From NCBI GenBank assembly GCA_034419095.1, contig DAOULQ010000053.1:1-20427 (forward strand): DNA of 20,427 bases. Reading direction: 5' to 3'. Source of the stretch: UBA7937 sp034419095. GTDB taxonomy: Bacteria; Chloroflexota; Anaerolineae; UBA7937. Below are positions 1-7,425 of this stretch, piece by piece; positions within the stretch are counted from its first letter, which is position 1, and each line of letters starts with the position of its first letter. Below the pieces are notes generated by a model, which saw only the letters and a list, made by a program, of their open reading frames with translations, was not told where the DNA came from and searched no databases. Made by a program: the position numbers and the translations under genes.

Positions 1-342
1 CACTCGAACTATATAATCTGGTTCGAGGTGGGGCGAGGGGATTACATGAGGCAGAGGGGGTTGGAGTACGCCGACTTGTAGGCTCAGGGGTTCTATCTCC
101 CTGTCTCTGAATTAGAGGCGCGCTTTCTGGCCTCGGCCCGGTACGGCGACTTGGTAACGGTCAAGACTTGGCTCGAGGAACTCCGGAGTCGGAAGATAAC
201 CTTCGCCTATGAGGTGGTCAAAGATAGTACGAGGGAGGTTCTAGCCGTGGGCCATACTAAGCATATCTGTACCGATAAGATGGGCCATGTGAGGTCGATC
301 CCTAAGGAGGTTAGGGATATGCTCCGCGCCGAGGTGGGTTAA
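1..342 (+). pseudogene. YbgC/4HBT-type acyl-CoA thioesterase, 5' end outside window, interrupted by in-frame TAG
   Basis: Frame 1 reads through the hotdog-fold thioesterase core: first an NYIIWFEVGRGDY-like helix, later ARYGDLVTVKTWLEEL and a C-terminal TKHICTDKMGHVRSIP strand. It aligns residue by residue with the intact thioesterase at 3641-4060 (NYFVWFEVARMSY; DEVLVIRTSPAEI; VQVFIDEKGRPREIP). The catalytic Asp would lie upstream of base 1. An in-frame TAG at 79-81 sits where the family often has Glu, so one G-to-T change (GAG to TAG) would explain it. TAG ends several intact genes here (mutM, tgt, thioesterase 2), so stop-codon recoding is unlikely. A TTG at 151 could restart translation but would give only the C-terminal half. 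The TAA at 340-342 abuts the ATG of the next gene, so the two were probably co-translated. The TAG may be a real nonsense mutation or a sequencing/assembly error. Confidence 0.75.
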
Positions 343-1461
343 ATGGGCATCTCCTGGCGCGTCGCAAAGATAGGTCGCCTCTCGATACAGATCGACGGCA
401 GTTGGGTGATCATCTTCGCCTTGGTGACCTGGAGCCTGGCGGTCTCCTATTTTCCGCAGCAATATCGAGGGTGGTCTCCGGTTCTCTACTGGGTCGTGGG
501 CCTGGCTACCAGTCTTCTCTTCTTCGCCTCCGTCTTAGGACATGAACTAGCCCATTCTCTGGTGGCCCTTTGGCAAGGGATAGAGGTGGAGAGCATAACC
601 CTTTTCATCTTCGGGGGCGTGGCCCGCATAACAGAGGAGATGAAAACTCCTCTGACGGAGGTCCTTCTGGCTTTCGCTGGCCCCCTGGCCAGCCTCGCCT
701 TCTCCGCCCTCTTCGCCTTCGTTTGGGTGGTCGGTGGCCTCTTCATGACCCCACCCTTGGCCGCTTTGGCTCGTTACCTCTTCATTATTAACGCCATGGT
801 GGCTCTCTTCAACCTCATCCCCGGCTTCCCTCTAGATGGAGGACGGATCTTGCGCGCTGGGGTGTGGTGGCTCACCGGGGACCTGAGGGGGGCTACTCGT
901 CTTGCTTCCGGTGTCGGTCAAGGGGTGGCCTTCTTGCTCATCTTCGTCGGGGTTTGGAGGCTCTTCCGAGGGGATTTGGGCAACGGGTTGTGGCTGGTCT
1001 TCATCGGTTGGTTCCTGCGCGATGCGGCCAGAGCCAGTTACCGTCAATTGGTTGTGCGGGATATTTTGCGGGAGATGAAGGTAGGAGACCTCATGAGCAG
1101 GGATTTTCAGCCTGTGGAGAGTGGCATCTCCCTCGGTAGGCTGGTGGATGAGTATATCTTAAGGTTGAGGGATCACGCCTACCCGGTAGTCGATGAGGAG
1201 GAACTTTTGGGCATCATCTGCCTTCACGATGTTAAGGCCGTGCCTCGGGAGAGATGGTCCACTACCAAGGTGAAGGAGACGATGACCCCTCGAGCCCAAT
1301 TGGTCATCGTTTCTCCAAGAGACGATTGCGCCCAGGCTATCAAGGCCCTGAGCGAGCATGATATTAGACAGTTGCCGGTCTTGGAAGAAGGGAGGTTGGT
1401 GGGCCTGCTCCGGCGCAGCGACGTGCTCAACGCTGTCAGAATGAGGCAAGAGTTGACATAA
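343..1461 (+). CDS. site-2 protease family (S2P/M50) membrane metalloprotease with C-terminal CBS pair
   Basis: This 372-residue integral membrane protein belongs to the S2P/M50 family, which cleaves substrates within the membrane using zinc. The zinc-binding HELAH is at residues 67-71 inside a hydrophobic helix. The third ligand, Asp165, is in NLIPGFPLDGGR. Hydrophobic segments lie at about 22-37, 50-75, 105-135, 143-160 and 190-225. The region from about 246 to 365 is two CBS domains (VGDLMSRDF..., VKETMTPRA...LRRSDVL), which usually sense adenosyl ligands. This architecture (S2P core plus two CBS) is common in bacteria, and substrates are generally unknown. The ATG follows the thioesterase TAA with no gap. 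The gene is followed after 4 bp by mutM, so it is part of the same transcript. Nothing here identifies the substrate. Confidence 0.93.
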   Translation: MGISWRVAKIGRLSIQIDGSWVIIFALVTWSLAVSYFPQQYRGWSPVLYWVVGLATSLLFFASVLGHELAHSLVALWQGIEVESITLFIFGGVARITEEMKTPLTEVLLAFAGPLASLAFSALFAFVWVVGGLFMTPPLAALARYLFIINAMVALFNLIPGFPLDGGRILRAGVWWLTGDLRGATRLASGVGQGVAFLLIFVGVWRLFRGDLGNGLWLVFIGWFLRDAARASYRQLVVRDILREMKVGDLMSRDFQPVESGISLGRLVDEYILRLRDHAYPVVDEEELLGIICLHDVKAVPRERWSTTKVKETMTPRAQLVIVSPRDDCAQAIKALSEHDIRQLPVLEEGRLVGLLRRSDVLNAVRMRQELT

Positions 1462-1465
1462 AGCA

Positions 1466-2317
1466 ATGCCCGAGCTCCCCGAGTTAGAGATAACGAAGGA
1501 GTTGCTCCAAGAGCACCTTGTCGGTCGTAGGATAGAGAAGGTGGAGGTCTTGCGGCCTATCGTGGTGCGTAACCTCACCGATCTCGACTTCACTTCTCTT
1601 GAGGGTCAGGCTTTCACTGAGGTAGGGCGTCGAGGCAAGTTTCTCATCTTTTCCCTCGACGCCCTCTACCTGGTGATAAACCCCATGCTGAGCGGGCGTC
1701 TTCACTTCTGCCCCTCCACCGAACGGCGTCTGGCTAAAACCTTCGTGATATGGCAGATGCAAGACGGTATCGACCTTCGGTATGTGGACGAGAAGCAGAT
1801 GGGGAAGATATATCTCACCCCTGACCTATCTTTGGTGCCCGGCTTCGCTGTGCAGGGGCCCGAAGCCCTGGAAGTGACCTTTGAGGCTTTCAAAGAGCGT
1901 TTGAGGCGGCATCGGGGGGAGATAAAAGGGGTTCTGATCAATCAGGCCTTCGTGGCTGGCATAGGCAACGCCTATGCGGACGAGATCCTCTTTCGGGCAG
2001 GGGTGTACCCTTTCAAAAGGCGACCACGCCTCACGGGAGAGGAGATAAGGAGGCTCTATGAAGCCATGCGTGGGGTGTTGGAGGAGAACATCGCTACCAT
2101 CCGGGAGCGGATGGGCGATCAGATCCACCTCAAGTTCCGCGATACCTTAGCCGTGCACGGAAAGGGGGGATCTCCCTGTCCTCGTTGTGGCACTCCCATC
2201 TCCGAAGTGAGGGCTCGGGGTCGGCTCACTAACTTCTGTCGAAGTTGCCAGCCGGGGATCATGATCGGCAGGAGTCGCGATCTGGAAGTCAGAAGGCCTA
2301 AGGAGCAAGGAAGCTAG
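1466..2317 (+). CDS. mutM: formamidopyrimidine-DNA glycosylase (Fpg/MutM)
   Basis: This 283-residue base-excision-repair glycosylase/AP lyase removes oxidised purines such as 8-oxoguanine. The N-terminal PELPE supplies the catalytic Pro2 and Glu3, and Lys58 sits in the conserved GRRGKF loop. GIGNAYADEILFRAGVYP is the helix-two-turn-helix signature. The C-terminal zinc finger has Cys238, Cys241, Cys258 and Cys261, with the closing GRLTNFCRSC motif. Met74 (NPMLSGRL) of the void-filling triad is present. The segment normally reading DPRRFG reads DEKQMG (residues 108-113), so the usual Arg is Lys and the wedge Phe is Met. The start is 4 bp after the upstream TAA, consistent with an operon. Fpg is preferred over Nei/Nth families because of PELPE plus the C4 zinc finger. 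Length is typical. Confidence 0.95.
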   Translation: MPELPELEITKELLQEHLVGRRIEKVEVLRPIVVRNLTDLDFTSLEGQAFTEVGRRGKFLIFSLDALYLVINPMLSGRLHFCPSTERRLAKTFVIWQMQDGIDLRYVDEKQMGKIYLTPDLSLVPGFAVQGPEALEVTFEAFKERLRRHRGEIKGVLINQAFVAGIGNAYADEILFRAGVYPFKRRPRLTGEEIRRLYEAMRGVLEENIATIRERMGDQIHLKFRDTLAVHGKGGSPCPRCGTPISEVRARGRLTNFCRSCQPGIMIGRSRDLEVRRPKEQGS

Positions 2318-2333
2318 AACCCGGGAAAGAACG

Positions 2334-3164
2334 GTGTCACCAGTGGGAGTGAAACATATCTCTCGAAGGTATAGAATCTACATAGATGAATCGGGGGATC
2401 CTGCGTATCATTCGTATGAGGTGTTCGACAAGCCAGAAAACAGGTATCTGGGTTTGACTGGCTGTTTCTTTGATATGAGCGACTACCCTGCATTTCAGAT
2501 TGAAATCGAGCGGCTCAAAACCACACATTTCGCTGAATACCCATATCGCGATCATGATGAACCGTTAGTGCTTCATCGCAAGGCGATCATAAACCGGCGT
2601 GGAGCCTACTCGCTGCTTAGAGACCCGGCGAAAGAACAATCATTCAACCATGATCTTCTCGCTCTAATCAGAAACACGCCCTTCACCATTATCTCTGTGG
2701 TGATTGATAAGAAGGCCCATCTTCAGCGATACAAATACCCAGAGCATCCCTATTCTTACTGCCTAGAGGTTATTCTCGAGCGATATTGTGGCTACCTAGA
2801 TCATATTGGTACCAGGGGCGATGTGATGGCGGAAAGTAGAGGCCGTACCGAAGATACTGCACTGAAGAAAGAGTATGTTAGAATATACCATGCGGGAACT
2901 CGCTATCTGCCCTCCGAAATGTTTCAAAGGGTTCTGACTAGTAGCCAGATCAAGATCAAACCAAAGATAGCCAATATTGCGGGACTACAGCTGGCAGACT
3001 TGCAAGCTTTCCCAATCAAGCAAGAGATATTGCTGGAGGAAGGTCGTATTCCCGATCCAGGGGATGTATTTGGAAAAAGGATTTGTGAGGTAGTCGCGCC
3101 AAAATTCAATCGGCAGCTGTACACCGGGGAGGTAAAGGGCTACGGGAAGATATTTCTGAAATGA
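2334..3164 (+). CDS. DUF3800 domain protein (RNase H-like fold), probably acquired
   Basis: About 276 residues. YIDESGD near the N-terminus (Asp18, Glu19, Asp22) and IAGLQLADL near the C-terminus are hallmarks of the DUF3800 family. That family is predicted to have an RNase H-like nuclease fold and is often found near mobile or defence genes; its function is not established. The acidic residues Asp18, Asp22 and the Asp of LQLADL are the likely metal ligands. By hand count of two 60-base lines the gene is about 46% GC against about 60% in neighbouring mutM, with more AAA, ATA and AAT codons, suggesting horizontal acquisition. The start is uncertain: GTG 2334 opens the frame, with GTG 2343 and 2349 as alternatives, and none has a strong ribosome site. 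It sits alone between mutM and a hairpin, with no partner toxin, methylase or integrase. Confidence 0.82.
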   Translation: MSPVGVKHISRRYRIYIDESGDPAYHSYEVFDKPENRYLGLTGCFFDMSDYPAFQIEIERLKTTHFAEYPYRDHDEPLVLHRKAIINRRGAYSLLRDPAKEQSFNHDLLALIRNTPFTIISVVIDKKAHLQRYKYPEHPYSYCLEVILERYCGYLDHIGTRGDVMAESRGRTEDTALKKEYVRIYHAGTRYLPSEMFQRVLTSSQIKIKPKIANIAGLQLADLQAFPIKQEILLEEGRIPDPGDVFGKRICEVVAPKFNRQLYTGEVKGYGKIFLK

Positions 3165-3195
3165 AAGAACCAGGCTTCTTGACCCTGGCTCTTTC
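3163..3195 (+). terminator. hairpin after the DUF3800 gene, likely terminator
   Basis: Two 12-base arms (3163-3174 and 3184-3195) pair at 11 of 12 positions around a 9-base loop, starting within the TGA stop codon. The left arm begins GAAAGA and the right arm ends TCTTTC, so A/T-rich flanks exist on both sides, but there is no long T-run after the stem. It fits an intrinsic terminator or RNA-stabilising hairpin ending the first operon. Confidence 0.55.
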
Positions 3196-3276
3196 ACGCT
3201 GGCCCATACGGGCCATCCACCTCCGAACAATCGGATTATTACTATTATACCACACTTTTGCTCAAAAATCAATCCA

Positions 3277-3648
3277 ATGAGAAGAGATCATTTCGAAAGG
3301 TTGGTGGCTGAGGCCTTAGACGGAGTCCCTGAGGAGTTCCAAAAGAGGTTGGACAACATTGACGTGGTAGTGGCTGCTAATCCGACGAGGGATCAGATGG
3401 AAAGGGCGAGGGTAGGCCCCCACCAGACCCTCTTCGGCCTCTACGAGGGGGTGCCCCTCACTAAGCGGGATAGGGGGTATCATCTCGTTCTGCCGGACAA
3501 GATAACCATTTTTCAGCGACCTATGGAGGCTGTCTGCCGCACAAATGAAGAGATCCGTAACCTCGTGCGGGAGACGGTGATGCACGAGATAGCCCACCAT
3601 TTCGGCATAGGGGATGAGAGGTTGAGAGGGTTAGAGAAGGATGAGTGA
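3277..3648 (+). CDS. PF06262-type zincin-like metallopeptidase
   Basis: This 123-residue soluble protein has the motif HEIAHHFGIGDE at 103-114. That is the HExxHxxGxxD pattern of the small bacterial zincin family PF06262, with His103, His107 and Asp113 as zinc ligands and Glu104 as the general base. No signal peptide or membrane segment is seen, so it is probably cytoplasmic. The biological substrate of the family is not established. The ATG at 3277 has no clear Shine-Dalgarno, but the N-terminus (FERLVAEALDGVPEEF) fits the family, so the start is probably right. The 3' end overlaps the next gene by 8 bp (ATGAGTGA), indicating translational coupling to the thioesterase. The 112 bp upstream hold a hairpin and an AT-rich stretch (3233-3250) with -10-like sequences but no convincing -35. 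Confidence 0.85.
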   Translation: MRRDHFERLVAEALDGVPEEFQKRLDNIDVVVAANPTRDQMERARVGPHQTLFGLYEGVPLTKRDRGYHLVLPDKITIFQRPMEAVCRTNEEIRNLVRETVMHEIAHHFGIGDERLRGLEKDE

Positions 3649-4060
3649 GGGAAAGAGGGTTGTTGAAACCACTGTCCGCGTCCGGTACGCGGAGACTGAC
3701 GCCCAAGGGGTGGTCTACTACGCCAACTATTTCGTCTGGTTCGAGGTGGCGCGCATGAGTTACTTGCGAGCCATCGGCTACGACTACGCCACCCTGGAGT
3801 GGGATGGCTTGGGATTTGTCATCGCCGAGGCGACCTGCCAATACCACGCCCCCGCTCATTTCGATGAGGTGTTGGTTATCAGGACTTCTCCTGCGGAGAT
3901 ACGAAAGAAGAGTTTCGTATTTGAGTACGAAGTCTGCAATCGGGAGACCGGCCAACTGTTGGCTACCGGAAGGACGGTGCAGGTCTTCATAGATGAGAAA
4001 GGGAGACCCAGAGAGATCCCACCTAAATTGCGGACTGTATTGGAGGGGCCGGCTCTTTAG
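3641..4060 (+). CDS. YbgC/4HBT-family acyl-CoA thioesterase
   Basis: This 139-residue hotdog-fold thioesterase contains VRYAETDAQGVVYYANYFVW near the N-terminus. Asp20 is the catalytic acid of the YbgC/4-hydroxybenzoyl-CoA thioesterase family, which hydrolyses acyl-CoA thioesters and often acts as a tetramer in the cytoplasm. Length and motif spacing are normal for the family. It overlaps the zincin gene by 8 bp at its start. Its TAG stop overlaps the tldE stop codon on the other strand (4057-4060), leaving no terminator space. It is a clear paralogue of the damaged gene at 1-342, so it may cover that gene's activity. The exact acyl substrate cannot be read from sequence. Confidence 0.92.
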   Translation: MSEGKRVVETTVRVRYAETDAQGVVYYANYFVWFEVARMSYLRAIGYDYATLEWDGLGFVIAEATCQYHAPAHFDEVLVIRTSPAEIRKKSFVFEYEVCNRETGQLLATGRTVQVFIDEKGRPREIPPKLRTVLEGPAL

Positions 4061-5400
4061 AACTCCGTCACTCCGGTGAAAGTGAAATTATCTATCTTGA
4101 GAGCGGGCACGCAGCCACACCCCAGGTGGCTACTGAGGAGGAGTTTGCGCTCCTTCCCTATCATCTCCACGGAGGACAGAGCCTCCAGGATGCTCTGGGT
4201 GAAGCGGAGGTTTTTGATAGGGCGGGTGATCTCCCCTTTCTCGATGAGGAAGGTTCCGTCCCTAGTCATCCCGGTGATGATGGTCTTGAAGGGGTGGACG
4301 GGGTTCATATAGTGGAAACGGGTGACCCAGATGCCGCGCCCTATAGAAGCGAGCATCTCTTCTTTGGTAGCCTGGCCGGCAGCCATAAACAGGTTCGCGG
4401 GCAAGGGACCATAGGGGTTAGGAGCGGGAAGGGCGTGGCCTGTCGATTCCTTCCCCTCTTTGCGCCCCGCGGTATAGGTGTCGTAGACCACGGTGGTGGC
4501 TAAACCCTCCCTTATGAACTCCAACTTTCTCTTGGGGACGCCCTCATAATCGAAGGGCACGGGTAGCCCTTGGGGATCGAGTCCGTCATCCCAGAGGGAG
4601 ATATTACTTCCCACGATCTTCTCCCCAAACCTATCGGTCATGAAACTCCGCTTCTCTTGGACGGCCAGCGCCCCGCAGCCCAGGTAGGTGAGGTAGAAGA
4701 GCATCTCCACCACGGCGTACTCCTCCAGGATCACCGTGTAGTCTCCGGGCTCGATTTCTATAGGGTCTCGGCTGCGAAGGGCTTTCTCTATCGCCTCTTG
4801 GCCTAAGGCCTGAGCATCTATCTGGGTCACATCGACAGTGGTAGCATGAGCGTAGCCGGAGCCGGAATCGGCCATGATCACGATCTCCAGATCGGCGAGG
4901 GTGGCAGGGTAGTAGGCGAATATCCCTAGGGAGTTGGCCACGGCTATCTCTTGGGCGGCGGTGGTGAAGGCTCCCGAAGCGCTCACCCTCTTCTCTGTAG
5001 CCCGATGGCAGATGATGCTCGCCGCGTGGGCTCGCTCCGCAGGGGTGCACCCAGCTGTGGCTTCTACAAAGCCTTCCACCTTAGGTATGGGTTGTGGTGA
5101 GGGCAGGGATAGGAAGTCAGGGTTCTCCCTTTGGAGTTTAGCCACCTCGATGGCAGACTCCACCGCTTGAGTCAGCGCTTCATCGCTCAGGTCGTTAGTG
5201 ATGGCCGCGCCTATCTTCTTACCCACTACCGCCCGCACTCGAATCTGAGCGTTCTTTTCGGCCACGTTTTGATGGATATAAGAGTTGGCGAAGCGGGTCA
5301 ATTGATTCTCCTCTCCTAAAATCACCACCTCCGTCTGCTCAGCGGTGGAGAGAGCCAGTACCCGTTCCGCGATCTCCTTTGTCCTCGCTTCGCCCAGCAT
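4057..5400 (-). CDS. tldE: TldE/PmbA-type subunit of the TldD/TldE metalloprotease
   Basis: About 447 residues. It is the PmbA/TldE paralogue of TldD. In characterised systems TldD and TldE form a heterodimer that degrades or matures small peptides (for example microcins and CcdA). TldE lacks the HExxxH zinc motif: here the equivalent strand reads EEYAVVEMLFYL with no His pair, while GCGALAVQEKRSF, WDDGLDPQGLPVPFDYEG and the C-terminal SSHLGCG are typical. The frame opens with GTG 5403 directly followed by ATG 5400. I choose ATG 5400 because an AGGAG at 5406-5410 lies 5 nt from it but only 2 nt from the GTG, and because this gives a one-base TGATG overlap with the upstream gene's stop. The 3' end overlaps the convergent thioesterase gene by 4 bp. 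Confidence 0.93.
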   Translation of the reverse strand: MLGEARTKEIAERVLALSTAEQTEVVILGEENQLTRFANSYIHQNVAEKNAQIRVRAVVGKKIGAAITNDLSDEALTQAVESAIEVAKLQRENPDFLSLPSPQPIPKVEGFVEATAGCTPAERAHAASIICHRATEKRVSASGAFTTAAQEIAVANSLGIFAYYPATLADLEIVIMADSGSGYAHATTVDVTQIDAQALGQEAIEKALRSRDPIEIEPGDYTVILEEYAVVEMLFYLTYLGCGALAVQEKRSFMTDRFGEKIVGSNISLWDDGLDPQGLPVPFDYEGVPKRKLEFIREGLATTVVYDTYTAGRKEGKESTGHALPAPNPYGPLPANLFMAAGQATKEEMLASIGRGIWVTRFHYMNPVHPFKTIITGMTRDGTFLIEKGEITRPIKNLRFTQSILEALSSVEMIGKERKLLLSSHLGCGCVPALKIDNFTFTGVTEF

Positions 5401-5981
5401 CACTTCTCCTTTCGCAAGAGGTTCCGAATCCCTGCCGTCACGGGAGGGGTTATCGCCTGCTCGGCAAGGAATTCATCGAGCAACTCAAGATCCACTTGGT
5501 TCTTCAACAACGAGGATATCTGGTTGACGCGCGCTTCTCTTTTAGGCATTAGGTAGTAGGTTACTAGTTGGATCTCTAGGGGGATGGAGGGCACCTTCCA
5601 CCCTTGGAAAGAGATGTAAGACTCCCGCCGCCAGAGCAAGGAATCCGTCCCCAGTTGCACACTCCCCTGGGGAGTCTCTATCATCAACTCGCCGATGAGG
5701 TCGATCTCCACCCTCTCGATGCGGCAATGGCCGTAGTAACTGGTGAAGGGCTCACTGGCTCGCCTGTGGGGCGGGCTCTCCACGAACTCTCCCAGGGTTT
5801 CAGCCATGAGGCGGGCTGCGTCACCGCTGGGAAGGAGGATATCGACGTCGCGCGGTGAGATCTCCAACCCTTGCAGGACCAACGCCGCGCTCCCCCAGAT
5901 TCGCCACTCGATGGAGGAGCCCTGTAGCCTCTCTAGGAGGGTTGAAAGGGCCCGTCGGACCTGGGCGGGGAGAGTGCCTAT
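5400..5981 (-). CDS. MNT-like nucleotidyltransferase between tldD and tldE, apparent ATA start
   Basis: From ATA 5981 this is 193 residues of the DNA polymerase beta-type nucleotidyltransferase superfamily. Gly30-Ser31 (IWGSAALVLQG) is followed by Asp45 and Asp47 (SPRDVDIL), and a third carboxylate sits at Asp94 (VEIDLIGE). These are the nucleotide-binding GS and the metal-binding carboxylates of kanamycin-nucleotidyltransferase-like proteins; the acceptor is unknown. The first standard start is TTG 5882, which would remove the GS motif and is therefore unlikely to be the true start. Upstream the frame is open back into tldD without any ATG, GTG or TTG. ATA 5981 lies 7 nt after a G5 core within GGGGGTGAT (5985-5993), a near-ideal ribosome site, and overlaps the tldD stop as ATAG. 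An ATG-to-ATA substitution, a real AUA start or a base error are all possible. The 3' end couples to tldE through TGATG. Confidence 0.78.
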   Translation of the reverse strand: MGTLPAQVRRALSTLLERLQGSSIEWRIWGSAALVLQGLEISPRDVDILLPSGDAARLMAETLGEFVESPPHRRASEPFTSYYGHCRIERVEIDLIGELMIETPQGSVQLGTDSLLWRRESYISFQGWKVPSIPLEIQLVTYYLMPKREARVNQISSLLKNQVDLELLDEFLAEQAITPPVTAGIRNLLRKEK

Positions 5982-7420
5982 CTCATCACCCCCACACGAA
6001 CGTTTCTGAAGCGAGCGGGAGCGGCCCCATGTCCCACATGAGCCGACTGGCTGGGCTGTCCCTTACCGCAGTTGGGGGTGCCCCATATCTGCCAGTGATC
6101 CCTGTTGCAGATGGCGTCGCAGGAGCCCCAAAACTCCGGTGTGATGCCGGTATAGGTGGCGTTCTTCAGAAGAGCGCCCAATTCACCTTTCTTTATCTCG
6201 TAGGCGATCTCCGTCCCGAACTGGAAGTTGAGCCGCTTGTCGTCGATGCTCCACGATTTGTTGGTGTCCATAAAGATCCCCTCTTCGGTGTCGGCGATGA
6301 GATCTTCGAGGGTCCACTCTCCGGGCTCTAGATTAATGTTGGTCATACGGATGAGGGGGATGCGGTTCCAGCCATCGGCCCGCATAGCGCCGTTGCTCCT
6401 CTGGCCGATCTTAGCCGCCGTCTCCCGGGATGTGAGGTAACCGACGAAGAGGCCTTCCTTCACGATGGGTGCACGCTGAGCCGGTACCCCTTCATCGTCG
6501 TAGCCGAAACTTCCTAGCCCTCCGGGGATGGTGGCATCAGCAGTGATGTTCACTATCTCAGAGCCGTAACGGAAATGGCCCAACTTTTCCAACGTGAGGA
6601 AACTCGTTCCCGCGTAACTCGCCTCCGTGCCCATCACCCTATCCAGCTCGATGGGGTGGCCACACGACTCATGGACCTGAAGGGCCAGTTGGGTCCCCCC
6701 CAGAATGAGGGTGGTTATCCCGCTGGGGCATTGTTTGGCGGTGAGTAGGGCTACCGCCTCCTCAGCCGTCCTTTGAGCGTTCTCCACCAGGCCTATGCTC
6801 TCGATGAATTCGTAGCCTGCCGTCCCCTGGTGACGGCCAAAGGAGTTGGGGTAGGAGCGGGTTTGTACTTCGTCCTCGCTAGCAGCCATCACTTCTAGGC
6901 CGGCACCACTCTCTATGATCTCTTGTTCTATGTAACTCCCTTCCGTGCTGGCGAAGATCTGCTTCTCCCGGATGAAGATCATGCCGCTCTCGGTTACGGT
7001 GATCCCTTTCACCTTTCTCATCTCCCCATCGGCGGTCAAGAGCAGCGCTATCTTTTCTTCCAGGGGAACGGAGAAAGGATCGATCTTGACGGGGGTGCGA
7101 TAAGGGGCTTTATGGACCTCCGGAGGGCCCAACTCCACATCCTCTCGCTTCACCAAGGCGCTGGCCTTTGCTATCTCCACCGCTTGGGCGGTAACCCTCT
7201 CTACCTCTTCGAGGGTGAGGCGGGAACTGGAGGCGAACCCCCAGGCGCCATCGACCAGGAGCCGTATACCAAAGCCTTGGTCCCTATTCAAAGAGAGGCC
7301 CTCTACCACGCCGTTTTTGACATCTATCCTCTCCGTTACCAGGTGGATGATCCGTATGTCGCCGTAAGCCGCTCCCTTCGATTGGGCTAAATTTAGGGCT
7401 CGATCGGTTAACTCCTTCAA
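5978..7420 (-). CDS. tldD: TldD metalloprotease catalytic subunit
   Basis: 480 residues. HESCGH at 250-255 is the zinc-binding HExxxH motif of TldD. The C-terminal GTPNCGKGQ supplies the further Cys ligand (about Cys451), followed by the usual SQSAHVGHGAAPARFRNV tail. With TldE it forms a cytoplasmic protease that accepts unfolded peptides. The start is TTG 7420: AGGAGG at 7426-7431 lies 5 nt upstream, and the N-terminal KELTDRALNLAQSKGA is family-like. It is the first gene of a three-gene minus-strand unit, tldD - nucleotidyltransferase - tldE, all joined by overlapping stops and starts. A symmetric -10-like octamer (AGTATACT, 7464-7471) lies upstream and could serve this gene as well as fmdB, although no -35 is seen on this strand. 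Confidence 0.95.
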   Translation of the reverse strand: MKELTDRALNLAQSKGAAYGDIRIIHLVTERIDVKNGVVEGLSLNRDQGFGIRLLVDGAWGFASSSRLTLEEVERVTAQAVEIAKASALVKREDVELGPPEVHKAPYRTPVKIDPFSVPLEEKIALLLTADGEMRKVKGITVTESGMIFIREKQIFASTEGSYIEQEIIESGAGLEVMAASEDEVQTRSYPNSFGRHQGTAGYEFIESIGLVENAQRTAEEAVALLTAKQCPSGITTLILGGTQLALQVHESCGHPIELDRVMGTEASYAGTSFLTLEKLGHFRYGSEIVNITADATIPGGLGSFGYDDEGVPAQRAPIVKEGLFVGYLTSRETAAKIGQRSNGAMRADGWNRIPLIRMTNINLEPGEWTLEDLIADTEEGIFMDTNKSWSIDDKRLNFQFGTEIAYEIKKGELGALLKNATYTGITPEFWGSCDAICNRDHWQIWGTPNCGKGQPSQSAHVGHGAAPARFRNVRVGVMR

Positions 7421-7425
7421 GGTTC

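Noticed and set aside
79..81. In-frame TAG in thioesterase as a recoded amino acid (pyrrolysine or similar)
   Set aside because: TAG ends mutM, tgt, tldD and the second thioesterase normally, and the family has no special residue here; a point mutation or error is simpler.
2334..3164. DUF3800 gene as part of a multi-gene defence island
   Set aside because: Neighbours are mutM and a zincin/thioesterase pair; no methylase, helicase, toxin, integrase or CRISPR sequence is present.
3201..3214. GGCCC-ATAC-GGGCC palindrome upstream of the zincin gene, as an operator
   Set aside because: A perfect 5-bp stem but short, no second copy in the window and no regulator nearby; reported only as noticed.
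3233..3251. Promoter for the zincin/thioesterase pair
   Set aside because: TATTAT and TATACC resemble -10 boxes, but no -35 was found at 15-19 bp.
4126..4503. 125-codon plus-strand frame over tldE
   Set aside because: Shadow of tldE: it lacks any recognisable motif and the minus-strand frame is clearly the gene.
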